From assembly GCA_003427395.1 (NCBI GenBank), contig BFEA01000233.1, positions 1,646,022-1,710,021 of the forward strand: a DNA stretch of 64,000 nt, given 5' to 3'. Below, piece by piece: positions 44,414 to 55,685 of this stretch. This stretch comes from Chara braunii (Eukaryota > Streptophyta > Charophyceae > Charales > Characeae). Every line of letters starts with the position of its first letter. Positions within the stretch are counted from its first letter, which is position 1. The notes beneath the pieces are model-generated. The model searched no databases, was not told where the DNA came from, and saw only the letters and a program-made list of their open reading frames with translations. Made by a program: the position numbers and the translations under genes.

Positions 44414-45550
44414 CTATTTGATCCACTTCAGAGTCTCATGATCCGAGAATACTTTGAAGTGGCGTCCCAAAAGATAGTGTTTCCAGTGATCCAACGCCAT
44501 ACGCAAAGCATAAAGCTCGCACATGTAGGTGGAAGTGACTATCTTTACGCTGGGCATGCATTTGCTGTAGTACTCGAGTGGCTGCAAGCCATCGCTGTCG
44601 TCTTGCTGCAGCACTGCGCTGATTCTGTACTGGCTCGCATCCGTAGTGACTACGAACGTCAGTTTGGGATCTGCAATGCGGAGTACTGGGTGACTTACCA
44701 AGGCTTCCTTTAAAGCAAGGAAAACATTCGTGCACGCGGCGTCCCAAGAATAGGGAACATTTTTACTGGTCAACCGCGACAATGGATGAGCAACAATAGA
44801 GAAGCGGGGCACAAACTTCCGATAGTATGATGCGAGGCCAAGAAAAAAACGCAGTTCGCGAATGTTCACGGGTTGAGGCCAATTGCGTATGATCTCAACC
44901 TTGGTTGCCTCAGGCTCCAGGCCTGCAACAGACAACCGATGCCCAAGATAGAAGACGCTATCCTTCCCAAACTCAGATTTCTCTAAGTTGAGATGGAGTT
45001 GTGTTTTCTTGAGGATGGTCAGTACTCCCTCAAGGTGCTTGAGGTGTTCCTCCATGGATTTGCTGAAGATCAGGATATCATCGAGGTAGACCACCACGAA
45101 TCGGCCAATCTGTTTGCGGAGGACCTTGTCCATGAGGCTTTGGAAGGTGGCTGGTGCGTTCGTTAGACGGAAGGGCATTACAGTAAACTCGTAAAGCCCA
45201 TCGCGTGTTTTGAACGCAGTTTTGTGCTGGTCCACAGGATCGACTTCAATCTGGTGGTAGCCATACTTCAGATCGATCTTGGAGAAGACCTTGCACCCAC
45301 CTGTGGCATCAAGCAAGTCATCTATACGAGGCAATGGATAGGCATTCTTTCTTGTGATGCGGTTTAGACCGCGATAGTCAATACACATACGGAGTTTGCC
45401 TCCTTTCTTTGGAACATACAACAGAGGAGCACCATGAGGCTTAATACACCCCTTGTCAATCGTCTCATCAATCTGTCGCCGGAGTTCCTCCAACTCGTCA
45501 GGTCCCATTCGGTATACGCAGCCCTTTGGAGGAACAACACCTTCAACCAA
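44414..45550 (-). CDS. Gyp-3 reverse transcriptase and RNase H
   Basis: 378-residue open frame. RT motifs run in order: [20 protein letters not shown], then [38 protein letters not shown] (Arg where Gly is usual), the catalytic VVVYLDDILIFS and FYLGHRLS. RNase H follows with FVVTTDASQYRISAVLQQD and SDHETLKW. The frame ends at a stop before the connection domain. It is the least damaged pol segment in the window. Confidence 0.9.
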   Translation of the reverse strand: MVEGVVPPKGCVYRMGPDELEELRRQIDETIDKGCIKPHGAPLLYVPKKGGKLRMCIDYRGLNRITRKNAYPLPRIDDLLDATGGCKVFSKIDLKYGYHQIEVDPVDQHKTAFKTRDGLYEFTVMPFRLTNAPATFQSLMDKVLRKQIGRFVVVYLDDILIFSKSMEEHLKHLEGVLTILKKTQLHLNLEKSEFGKDSVFYLGHRLSVAGLEPEATKVEIIRNWPQPVNIRELRFFLGLASYYRKFVPRFSIVAHPLSRLTSKNVPYSWDAACTNVFLALKEALVSHPVLRIADPKLTFVVTTDASQYRISAVLQQDDSDGLQPLEYYSKCMPSVKIVTSTYMCELYALRMALDHWKHYLLGRHFKVFSDHETLKWIK

Positions 45551-46310
45551 CTCGATGGTGTGTCAGACCGATCGCGTGGGGACTCCACGTGGCTTGACCA
45601 GAACTTCCGGAAGCCAATCGAGTAGGTTTTGGATGTCTGGTGGAACTGGAGGGGGTGGAGGATCAGCAAAGGGATCACCAAGATCCGGTCACAGGTCGCG
45701 TATAGAGACGACCGAATCTGAAGTAGGGTCATTAGGACCATTAGAGGGTAGAGAAATAGAGGTGTCGGGAGTGATAATACTAGAACTAGTATCACTAGCT
45801 GAAGTAGTAGCGGATTTAACAACAAAAGTAGATGGCACATAGGCAGGAAGAACAAATGCAACATACAATTGTTCATCCTCCTTGTAATTGCGCCATTTCT
45901 TGCAGAATTTCATAGCATTCAGAAAAGTCACTGGGGATTTGTGCTTCTCATTCAAGAGGACGGGAAACTCGTTCCCTTGTGCATCTTTGACCATGAAAAG
46001 TGACTACTTCCACTTGGTCCATTCGCATTGGGACTGCAACCAGACCAAGCCAAGGACAGCGTCGAAGGGGCACTTGTCAAGGACATAGAAGTTTAACGCG
46101 TGGGTGACAGTTTTGTCTTTAACAAAGGCAGTGCGCACGCCTTTGACTGCATGCGTAGAAGAGACAACCTCTTTGTTGCCAACTTGACTTCGGCGAGGGT
46201 TCTGCAAGGCCACTTGCTTCATCCCCAAACCCACCTTGCGTATCCCGTGCGGCGACATGAAGTTAGCCGTAGCACCACAGTAACCAAAGCACGGAGATAG
46301 TGGTGGTTTA
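45551..46310 (-). pseudogene. Gyp-3 retropepsin and spacer
   Basis: The protease site reads DCGATANFMS near 46260-46300 in the frame upstream of 46258. VLDKCPFDAVLGLVWLQSQC follows, with a stop at 46004. A Ser/Thr/Pro-rich spacer (45994-45689) leads to the RT. The sister copy at 62848 keeps the protease and spacer start in one frame with the same DCG. Confidence 0.75.
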
Positions 46311-46589
46311 TGAGAAGTTTGAAGAAGATCAACTTCATGGTCCCTTGGGCACGCTACTGTTTCATCTCAGCCCAATGCTCCAAGTGATAGTGGAAGTCGA
46401 CTGCCCCAGACTCCTCCCAAGGCTCGACATACAAAACATTACTCACCTTAGCCTTGTCTTCAGCAAATGGTTGGGCTTCAAGGGAGGACTGCTGATTTGC
46501 AACAGATCTAGTCTCCCCTGCTGTAGAGTTTGCTGAAATTGATTCTATGCCCGATTTTGGTTTTCCTGCAGCCTATAACAATCTTGTAC

Positions 46590-46640
46590 CTTATGGTTTG
46601 GTTTTTGGCAATGCAGGCATACCCCCTTTTTGAGTCTACC
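46590..46640 (-). other. Gyp-3 gag zinc knuckle
   Basis: The minus strand reads CLHCQKPNHKVQDC, a CX2CX4HX4C knuckle, in frame with gag beyond the premature stop at 46722. Confidence 0.85.
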
Positions 46641-46721
46641 CCGCCAGTCATTTTCAGTAATCCGGAGGTTGACCCAAGGTTTAGTAGTCGCATCCTCCGG
46701 TTTAGGTGGGATCTTGACTCC

Positions 46722-48119
46722 CTAGGGAAGTTGGACATAGTTCTTCCCTGCACTCCGATTCCGCCCCTTTATATTGGCAGTCTTTTTGAAGGCAGTAAAT
46801 TTTTCTTCTTCGTGGCTTGCGTCAAACTCATTGGCCGAAGAACAAGCTGTATCAGGGTCCTGTTCTTGGTCGTCACCAAGAGTGGGGTCCTCTACATCGG
46901 CTTCTTCTTCAACCTCCAGTAGGTCATGCATAACAAAATGGTTGCTGCCCTTGAACCGCTTGCCGCCCATGGGCTTTTTGCTGCATACTGTGGTGACGAG
47001 GTCTACAGCCTCAAGACTGACTAAGGTGAACCAGTCAGTGTAACCAATGAAGTCCCTGCCTAGGCAATTAGTAAAGTTGGTGGGAACCGCGCCTTTGACC
47101 ACATCCAAGCAAGATTGAGCAGTCAATTCCAATCCGGGTGTAGCGAACATGTTGCTAAGGTAAGTCTGCAGGCTTTTCATGGATCCCGTCCACTTGCTGC
47201 GCTTGATTTTGTCAAGCTGGATTCTTACCCTCCCTGCAGCATGTGGATCCAAATATTGCGAAATGAGGAGTTCCTTGAGGGAGGCAACCGGGGTGGTCTT
47301 AAGCCACCTTGTTAGTTTTATTTTGGGAATCCCAGCTCGCGTAGCTTGGACCTCTAAGAAGCCCCGCACGACCGGCTCAACATTCATTCCCATGATCACG
47401 GATTGGGTCTCAGGTTGAGTCCCCAGCACCTCGAAGTATGCCCTCATGGAGCTGATCCAGGATTCAATGTTTTTTTTGCCGTCGTACTTAGACGGTATTT
47501 GAACCGCCTTTCGGTCCACATAGGGACCAACGTGGCTGGGACCAACACCTGCTGGTTCCAATCTTGGGGCTGCGGCAGTTGCAGAATTTCCAGCCTCGTT
47601 GCTTGTTACAACAACAGCAGAATCTGCACCTGTTGAAGGTCCCGAGGGGGTTGCCATCACATTCAAAGAAGAAGATACAGTAAGAGAGGTAGAGGTAGTT
47701 TTAATTGCAGCTTCAGTTCGAGGGGGTAGAGGAAGAGGGTTGGCGACTTGGGCTTGTTGCAGCTCAGCCACCTCCTTTGTCAATTCGTGGTACTTGCGGG
47801 TCATATCAGTCAGATCATCTTGAAGTGTTTGCAACTTTGCGAAGACATCAGCGATCTGAGTGGTATGATCTTCAAGATTCCTGACTTGAACAAGGGCGGT
47901 AAGTATAGACTGCAACTGCTCCCCACACCGCTCTTCAGTCAGTGAGGGAACGATCTCTAGGATGGCCACCTGCCTTTTCAACAATGACTCCTTCCTCTCC
48001 TTCTCTGCCTCCTGTTCCCTTTTGGTTGCACTATCTAGGAGTGTTTGTATATACGGTTTTTCCGCATCACTGGCTGCATTTAACAAGGCCCGCCATTGCA
48101 CTAAAGTTAGTTGAGCCAT
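46722..48119 (-). CDS. Gyp-3 gag polyprotein
   Basis: 465 residues: an N-terminal helical, coiled-coil-like part, then a Ser/Thr/Ala-rich linker (about 140-200). The capsid-like region follows with KYDGKKNIESWISSMRAYFE, LTRWLKTTPVASLKELLISQ and YLSNMFATPGLELTAQSCLD. The tail is acidic. The frame stops at a TAG after NYVQLP, where the sister copy has AAG, so the zinc knuckle is cut off. The true start may lie upstream at 48316, as in the sister copy, but that ATG is out of frame here. Confidence 0.88.
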   Translation of the reverse strand: MAQLTLVQWRALLNAASDAEKPYIQTLLDSATKREQEAEKERKESLLKRQVAILEIVPSLTEERCGEQLQSILTALVQVRNLEDHTTQIADVFAKLQTLQDDLTDMTRKYHELTKEVAELQQAQVANPLPLPPRTEAAIKTTSTSLTVSSSLNVMATPSGPSTGADSAVVVTSNEAGNSATAAAPRLEPAGVGPSHVGPYVDRKAVQIPSKYDGKKNIESWISSMRAYFEVLGTQPETQSVIMGMNVEPVVRGFLEVQATRAGIPKIKLTRWLKTTPVASLKELLISQYLDPHAAGRVRIQLDKIKRSKWTGSMKSLQTYLSNMFATPGLELTAQSCLDVVKGAVPTNFTNCLGRDFIGYTDWFTLVSLEAVDLVTTVCSKKPMGGKRFKGSNHFVMHDLLEVEEEADVEDPTLGDDQEQDPDTACSSANEFDASHEEEKFTAFKKTANIKGRNRSAGKNYVQLP

Positions 48120-49634
48120 TTTTGGACCGTTAGTATTGACAGGTGGGTCAGAGAGTCGCCAATCAACAAAAAAATCAATTAGACTCTCAAGAGGTTCACT
48201 CCCCTTCTCACTTGGACGAACACTCCTTTTCCCAGTCCTTGCCCACTCCAGACGGTCACTTTCCCTCTCTACCTTCTCTCTCTCTCTTCTTTCTGGCGGC
48301 GGGTCTCCACGGGCATCGGAAATGAACTCAGAAAAACAGACTTGAAAGCTAAGAGTAGAGAAGGTAGAACTCCTAGCCGGAGCGGCATTTCATTTGGATG
48401 TAGAGAGCAGCAAACCAAAGAAAAACAAACAAGTTCAAATGAGAGGTCTGATCCAGCGACCCAGTCTAATCAGACTGCATACGAGGTCCTCTCGAGTCCA
48501 GTTTGACCAGCTCCGTGACTGTACAACAAACCAGACAATGACTGACTAAATGCAACAATGGAGAATTGAGTGGTGTACAGGGTGCGAGTCAAGCCACGGA
48601 CAGTGCAACCAAAAGACATGCGAAACGTCTCAGCCAAGATCCCCTCGGCAGTGGGTGTCCTAATCCAAGAAGAATGAACTTTGTATCCCAGCCAAGAAGA
48701 CAAGAGGCCAATGCCTAACCGATTTGGGTCCAGAGGCTCTTCTTGTTTGGGCCCGGTCCCGCTGGGTCCCAGAGGTCCCACATAGGTAGCAACCAGGTCC
48801 CAACCAAGAGGAGTTCCACATGGACTTAGTTCAGTCTCCACTGCACTGAAAAACAAATTTTCAACTTCTGGCAGAACCTACAGACTACAACCGTTCAGAG
48901 ATGAAAAGACAAAGCACTGTAGAAAGACTCGGCATTTAGGTCAAGATACTTCATTTTCCATCCATCAGGTGAGTAGGTAGATCACATGCATTCAGTCACA
49001 CAATCAAGACCACGGAGGAGTAGGAAAAGAAACCCAGAGTACCCCAGCAGGACAATCAGTACCATACACACATTCACTGGCATCCCGTAGGTGCACGCCA
49101 CTTACCTGAGTGGCCTTGAGCTTCGAGATGAATAGAACTCACCCCCCTCTCATGTGATCCTCCTGACCCCTCTAACGCTACCCCTACACTAGTGTCCTAT
49201 CTCCTAGGAGGGTCTGACTCCAACACCCAAGTGCAACGCCGGATCCCCCGTCGATGCTGAAGAACAAAGTGGCAACTTGCAGTCTGTAGATGCTGAGTGG
49301 CCGCTGACCCTTAAGCTCGCCTACTTGAGGGCAGCTCTTAAGTTGCCAAGTGTCTCCCTTGAATCAGATTCCAGGTGCGAGTGCCTCTCATTGTCGCCTC
49401 TCTCAAATCGCCGCATGAAGCCTCCTTGAAATGTCTCGCCACCCTAATCTCACTCTCAAGCAACCTGGTTAGGTTCTATGTCGACCCCACATGACCTAAC
49501 CAGGTGGGGGCAGCTTCCCTCAACCATGCTGCCCCACTTCCCTTCACCAACCACCCCTAACCCTAAGCGGTGCCCTCATCCACTTAGGTTAGGGTTAGGG
49601 CAGTAAAGTCAACTCTCACCAGCAAGTAGAATCC
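48120..49634 (-). other. Gyp-3 5' leader
   Basis: No gene of its own. About 48140-49030 is matched by 60250-60960 in the sister copy. CCTAACC/TTAGGG-like strings occur at 49556-49600. The region nearest the LTR is missing from the sister copy. Confidence 0.75.
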
Positions 49635-49646
49635 GCTCCGATACCA
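49635..49646 (-). other. Gyp-3 primer-binding site
   Basis: On the minus strand TGGTATCGGAGC follows the LTR end by one base. It is the initiator tRNA-Met site with one change from TGGTATCAGAGC. Confidence 0.85.
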
Positions 49647-49647
49647 A

Positions 49648-51041
49648 TGTTATGATCCTGGCCAATTTCGAGATACACATCCATCAGATAGTAAAATGCC
49701 GCCCAATTGCAGAAAGAAATGAATGAACTTGAGAGAAGAGAGAGGATTAGAAGAAGAAGAAGAAGAAGCAAGAAAGAAGAAGAAGTAAGAAAGAAGAAGA
49801 AGTAAGAAAGAAGAAGAAGATGATGTACACCAGCATAAACAAATGACAAGGCTCTTCTTCTTCGCCCAACAATCTCCTCCTCCTTATCTCCCCCTTCTCT
49901 TATTCATTTCATACAAGAAATAATAATACAATGTTGAATGGCTGATCCAGAATCAATGTCCGAGTCCCTCTTCTACTGCAGGTATCACTTGGGGTCCACC
50001 ATAGCCATGGCCGCCTCCCCACTCTTCACTCTCATAGGCGAGGCTATGGCGTACTAGGCCTTGCCCAGATGCCCAAAGGACAACCCAAAGCAGCTATGGC
50101 TGCTCTAGCTCAGGCCGCCCAACCCTGCCTTGAAACTTCTTGGTGTGGCTCTCCCCAGTTGGGGACTCCCTGCTGCAGCGCCCACCAAGGTGATGAAGAT
50201 GGCTGCCACCATAGCCAGGTAAGTACCCCTGGGGCTCCTCCCCCTTCCTTCCTTCTTCCTCCCTCGTGTCCTTCTCCTTCCTCCCCAGCAGCGCTGCTCC
50301 AGCATAGCGCTGCCCCAGCCAGCGCTCCACCAGTGTGTCGCCAAACTTGCACACCGAAAAAGAGGCCAGACTCTCCGCCCGGCCGGAAGATATAGCGGCC
50401 TGCTTTGCCTCTTGGGCGGTGACTTCCAGGCCGCTCGGCCTTCCAAGCAACCGGTACCTCCTCCCTTTCGGAGGGAANGCCTGCTTTGCCTCTTGGGCGG
50501 TGACTTCCAGGCCGCTCGGCCTTCCAAGCAACCGGTACCTCCTCCCTTTCGGAGGGAAACATCATTGCAGACTCTGATATTGCCCGTACGGGCCCTAGAC
50601 CCAGACTGGTTGGACTGGTATCCACCTAGACCTAACCTACAACTACTGGGCCTCTAAAAATGCCACTTCTGTCTTCTTCTGCTCGACCTCCAGTACCCTC
50701 ACATCTACCCCTTCAGGGTGCGGTACCGGCCTACCCGCTACTTGAGTGTTTTTCCTGCTGCAATCCCTCAATGTCACGGCCACAGGTAAGTACCAGCCCT
50801 GAGGGCCCAATGAACGAGCAAGTGCCTTTGTGGGCCACACACACACTCAAGCCAACCAGCACTCAGACAGGCACGGCCACACACGCACTCAAGCCAACCA
50901 GCACTCAGACAGGCATGCAGTCCAGCAAGCGTGCACACACAGACTTAGTAGCAAGCGGGAAACTCAGCAGGGCATTCAGTCTATGGGCAAAACTCCGACA
51001 TCAGCTGTGTGTTTCAGTCCATGTTTGGACGGGTCATCACA
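49648..51041 (-). repeat. Gyp-3 5' LTR
   Basis: Matches 41447-42720. It is longer because about 79 bases are repeated exactly on either side of an N at 50478, which the other LTR has once. A GAA-rich block lies at 49750-49820. Confidence 0.9.
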
Positions 51042-51052
51042 GGGGTCTTGCA
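51042..51052 (-). repeat. Last 11 bases of the Gyp-2 5' LTR
   Basis: GGGGTCTTGCA corresponds to GGGGTATTGCA at 33888-33898, completing the LTR that stopped at 41446. Confidence 0.8.
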
Positions 51053-51213
51053 CAAAAGCTTTATCAACAGCAAGTCGAGCAGTACTCTTCGGGCTCTATA
51101 GATGTGGAATTCCATTGAAATCTATAGTGCCGCTGAGTACTGCCGAGACATGGCCAATGAAACTTTTCCATTGAAAGGAATTGTTTTTAATGGTCCCCTC
51201 AGTTTCAGTGACG
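51053..51213 (+). other. Exon-like fragment next to the Gyp-2 insertion
   Basis: One frame reads KLYQQQVEQYSSGSIDVEFH, and after a shift EIYSAAEYCRDMANETFPLK, then GIVFNGPLSFSDE. It ends at GAGGTGTGAGT, a possible splice donor. I recognise no family. It may be a gene relic into which Gyp-2 inserted. Confidence 0.2.
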
Positions 51214-52618
51214 AGGTGTGAGTTGTCTTGTCTGCTATACACAACTCCACAAAAAAAGCATGACTGTGCCAGACTGTTTCCTCAGACTTTCACCGATTCA
51301 TCAGGAGGTTGAACCTGGACAGACAGTCTACCCAGGATGCATTTGACTGATGGGTAAGAATTAACCATGTCACCCATAGTTAGTGATACCCCTGAGAGAA
51401 GTGTGGGCGTGTGGGGGGGGGGGGGGGGGGGGAGAGGAACGAGGGAGTAAGAATGCCGCAATTGCATCACAGCAAGTTGCGTAAACATCACGCCTAAAGA
51501 ACACTCAGAAAAGAGATTGCAGCCAGCAGTATGCAAGGAATGCAGACATGCGAAGGCATCAAAGCGCAAAAGGATGAAGGACAAGAAGAGCAAAAGTATG
51601 AGACTGAAAAAGACGAAGAACGGAAAGGAAAAATAGTAAAATACACAAGGATGGTGACACGGCAAGTCAAAAAAATGCATATTGTACTCACTCCACGCTC
51701 CTTTCCATTATGGTTGGAATGCCGGAGCAGACAGCATTGATTACTTCTCTTGGGAAGGATATACCACCCCTCACCCCTGCCTAATCTGGCCCAATTAACT
51801 TACTCTTGCAGTTGGGTTACACCGGTGACCTTGAGACTGTTGAGCTTATGTCTGTAATGCTAATTGTTTTTTCTAACTCGTATCTGCTCCTCTCGGTTAT
51901 TGGGTCGTCGGATCTTCTCGGAAAACTAGGGCAGTATGGATGTTCTATTTTCTGGCATGCTATCCTTGGTAAATTGTACTGTTACCTTATCTCCTTGGGT
52001 GCCTGTGGACTGAAACCAACCATGCAAAAGACTGCAAATAACTTTTCCTACCCTGCTAGTTTGAGATATTGCATGCATGGGGATAAAAAAGCCAGGTGAG
52101 AGGGCTTCACAGTAGTCGAAAAAAGTAGTCTATTTGTGGTTTTGGATCTGAGAGGGAGGATATGCTTTGATTAAGGTTTCGGGTTTTACCGGTTATTCTG
52201 GGCAATATGAGTCAGAGGCTGGGTAGAGGCCTCAGGGGACCTGGTGGTGACGGAGTTGGTGTGGGTAGACCTGGGTCAGGGGATACCTTGGAATGGGTCT
52301 CGCAGTGGGACATCGCTCTTGGTGTGGGTTGGGCTCATGGCTTACCTTTCGGGTTCAGATTATTTGTTCCGCTCTGTCAGTGGGCAATGAGTTCGAGTCA
52401 ACCACCCGTGAGATCGGGGCTGTCATTGGGCAGGTAATCAGGTTCTGGTTGAGCTGTGCTGGTATGACCAGCCAATCCTTGAGAACTAGCCTTTCACCCA
52501 CAAATGAGCCAAGTTTTCCATTGCCTAGTCTCAGAATTGTGAATTTCTTGACGAGTTCGGTTTTTCAAATCCGGTCCTCGAAGTTCCTGTATCTGATTTT
52601 TTTTTTGTTTTGTTCCAG
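51214..52618. other. Stretch without firm genes
   Basis: An 18-base G run lies at 51415-51432. Short frames only. A long pyrimidine tract at 52595-52618 ends in TTCCAG, a candidate splice acceptor for the next feature. Confidence 0.4.
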
Positions 52619-52836
52619 AGGGCTTGGATCTTGGTTCCAATGATCTGTTTGATGATGATGAGGGGATTCTTGGAGGTGGTGCTGATATCGTTGAAATTTA
52701 TTGCACATCTCCTTTTTCATATAGCCCAGAGGGTTCCTTTTCTGATAAGGGAGAAGGGCATAATCCCCATATTAATGTTTTGAGTCGTGAACTTCTTGAA
52801 CGCCTGTTGAAAGTGAGCAACAAGCGGGTGATGTAA
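52619..52836 (+). other. Possible terminal exon
   Basis: After TTTGTTTTGTTCCAG the sequence is open to a stop at 52834-52836: an acidic FDDDEGILGGGADIVEIYC segment, then NPHINVLSRELLERLLK. The acceptor is good, but no upstream exon or family is identified. Confidence 0.3.
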
Positions 52837-53720
52837 CAAGAAGCAAGGCGAGGGCAAGGCAATAAGGCACTGGACGACAAGGAGCTGCAAGGCCCATGGG
52901 CTGGAGGGCACGGGGGAGGCCGTAGGGCAGACAAACAACCCGGCAAGCAGCAGGCCACAAGGCAGCAATGAAGCCAGGCAACAAGGCAAGCGGCAGTGCG
53001 ACTGGATGAGCAGCGGGCAACAGGGCAACAAGGCATCAAGGCTGTGAGCAAACAACGCCCAAGGCACAAGCCTCAAGGCAGAGAAGCAAAAGGCAGGGGG
53101 ACAAAGGCAGGGAGGCAGAAGGTGAGCCAAAGGCAGCGAGGCAAAAAGCAGTCTAATGACAAGCCAGGCAGCGCGGAAAGGCAGTGAGGAAACGACACCC
53201 CGGTCATTATCGCCGTATTAGGTGCAATTTTTAGTCCAAAAACAGCTACTATAATGACTGGGCATTCTATTTGGGTGAAGACGGTAGGCACAAGGCAGCG
53301 AGGCAATGGCAGAAAGACAACAAGGAGAGCAGCACAGAAACGGAGTGAGGCAAAAGGCAGCGACGCAAAACAACTCTGCTGCAGCAAGGTCAATGCAGCA
53401 CAACACGGAGGCAGTAAGGAGAGAAGGGACAAGGCACAAGGCACAAGGCAGGGAGCCGAAGGGCACAGGGTGGCAAAAGGCGGCAAGGCAAAAGGCAGCC
53501 AAACGGCAAAGCAAGTAGTGTGGAAGGACCTGGCAAGTGGATGGGCAATAAGGCGAGGAGGCATCACGGACAAGGCAGTCCGCACAACCACCACAGACCA
53601 AGGCAGTGTATCACCTACGCATACCACAAGCAGAACCCCACAGACTGTAGCTTCTCACCGCAGTCGGAGGCAACATGAACAAGGAAGTCCACACAACCAA
53701 CACGGAGCAAAGTAGCACAT
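52837..53720. repeat. Degenerate AAGGCA-rich array
   Basis: Irregular repeats of AAGGCA, GGCAAGGC and GCAGCGAGGCAA fill about 850 bp, interrupted by a MITE at 53190-53284. Open frames here are compositional artefacts. Confidence 0.7.
53190..53284. mobile_element. Small MITE, copy 2 (inverse orientation)
   Basis: Read on the minus strand it matches 14212-14301: TCTTCACCCAAATAGAA, CCCAGTCATTAT, then a GCGATAATGACC end. It is inserted within the AAGGCA array. Confidence 0.6.
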
Positions 53721-54436
53721 CAGTAGAACCGCACAGACTGCAGGTTCTCACCACCATCAAAAGCCAGGGAGCTGCTCAATGAGTGTCTGTCCTCACCCAG
53801 GGAAATCACAGATATGCATCGTGTCGTCAAGGACACACAACACAGGCATGCTGAACTCAGCAGCCCCCTCAATACTATTGTAGGCACTCCAAACAAACAG
53901 GCATTTGCTAGGCACATCTTAAAGGTGTTCACTTGGACACAAGTGGTAAAAACTGGGAATAAAAGCAAGGGAAGAAGAGATGTATACATCTGATTGTGTG
54001 TATGTGTGTGGTGAGTGTCCAGACCCCAGCCTTGTCCTAGGCTGGCAAGTGGGCAAGCAGTTTTGCCAATGAGTTTGATCTGTCAGCTGGTTGGCCGCCG
54101 TCCAGTCTGAGGCTGCTGACAGTCAGCTGTGAAACTCAGGTTGAAATGTGTGTGGGGTGTGGTGGGTAGGGATCAATTGTGGCCTCTAGGTTCTGACAGC
54201 TGTGTTAAGGGTGAAGAGGATATGAGTATTCTGATGAACGACACAGTGGGCGCCAAATGTGCTGCCAGTGGACCAGTACGAACTGAAACGTCTGTTTCCC
54301 GGGGCACACGCTGCCCAGAGGGAAAATTCCTCAGGGAGGAAGTGGAGCCCTGACTATCTTGAGGGATTTCCTCCAAGTAAGTCAGTGGAGCACAAGCCTT
54401 ATCCTGTGTTGTTTTCATGTGAGCTTATAGAAGCAG
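53721..54436. other. Intergenic stretch without recognisable genes
   Basis: A TGTGTG-type tract at 53993-54012. Short frames only. Confidence 0.5.
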
Positions 54437-54444
54437 AAAAAACC

Positions 54445-54915
54445 CTAGGCTGTTTTTCCGGGCGCCCGGGCAACTTTTGCCCGAGTGAACGCCCGGGTGC
54501 CTGGCCGGGAATGACCCCTGGGCAGGGTTCTGAGCAGCCCCAGCGCCAAAAAAAAAACAAAAAACAAATCAAAAAATTCCGGGGAAAAAATATGTTGTGT
54601 AGAACTGAAATTCAGACGACTTTGGGCTGAGGGTCACATTAGATTTCCTCACAGGATCGGAGATAAAAAAGAAACTAACATAATCACACAGAGGAACCCC
54701 CCTTTAAACCCCTTTAGCCCCTTTAAAACCAATTTATACCCCCCTCCCCCCCCTCTTCACAGCCAACTCGCAAAAAAAGAAATGAGCCCGGATTTGGGAT
54801 CCTCTGGGAGAGCGCAGGAAAAAAATAAATTAAAAAATGGCACACCTGGGTACCCCGGGCGTCACACCTGGGTGCCCGGCCGGGCAGGACTGGCTGGGCG
54901 TATGAATCTTCCTAG
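54445..54915. mobile_element. Possible GC-rich non-autonomous element
   Basis: Starts CTAGG and ends CCTAG, with CCGGGCGCCCGGGC-type palindromes near both ends and an A-rich centre. Flanking octamers GAAAAAAC and ATAAAAAC match at six of eight positions. The CTAGG ends resemble the hAT-like family at 27616 and 56119, but the rest differs. Confidence 0.35.
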
Positions 54916-54985
54916 ATAAAAACGTTAGTGATGCTTGCATAAAGCGGGTCAACGTGCAACAGCCCCAACCCCACCCCTATCACAC

Positions 54986-55685
<700 letters not shown>

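Larger units (their letters stand above)
41443..51045 (-). mobile_element. Ty3/gypsy element Gyp-3, nested in the Gyp-2 LTR
   Basis: LTRs 41447-42720 and 49648-51041 flank minus-strand gag and pol. GGGG on both sides (41443-41446 and 51042-51045) is the target duplication. The order on the minus strand is LTR, primer site, leader, gag, knuckle, protease, RT/RNase H, integrase, purine tract, LTR. Several stops make it non-autonomous. A sister copy lies at 59904-64000. Confidence 0.93.
32959..51052 (-). mobile_element. Ty3/gypsy element Gyp-2, decayed, split by Gyp-3
   Basis: Minus-strand element: 3' LTR 32959-33898, pol and gag 33940-39366, leader to 40439, and 5' LTR 40440-41446 plus 51042-51052. 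The last 11 bases of the LTR lie on the far side of Gyp-3. All coding parts are broken. An initiator-Met primer site is not evident after the 5' LTR. A target duplication is not certain; CAAAA occurs at 32962-32966 and 51053-51057 but would require an LTR ending in TA. Confidence 0.85.

Noticed and set aside
52837-53720. Protein-coding region with several frames over 100 residues
   Set aside because: Composition is dominated by the AAGGCA repeat and the frames have no ordered sequence.
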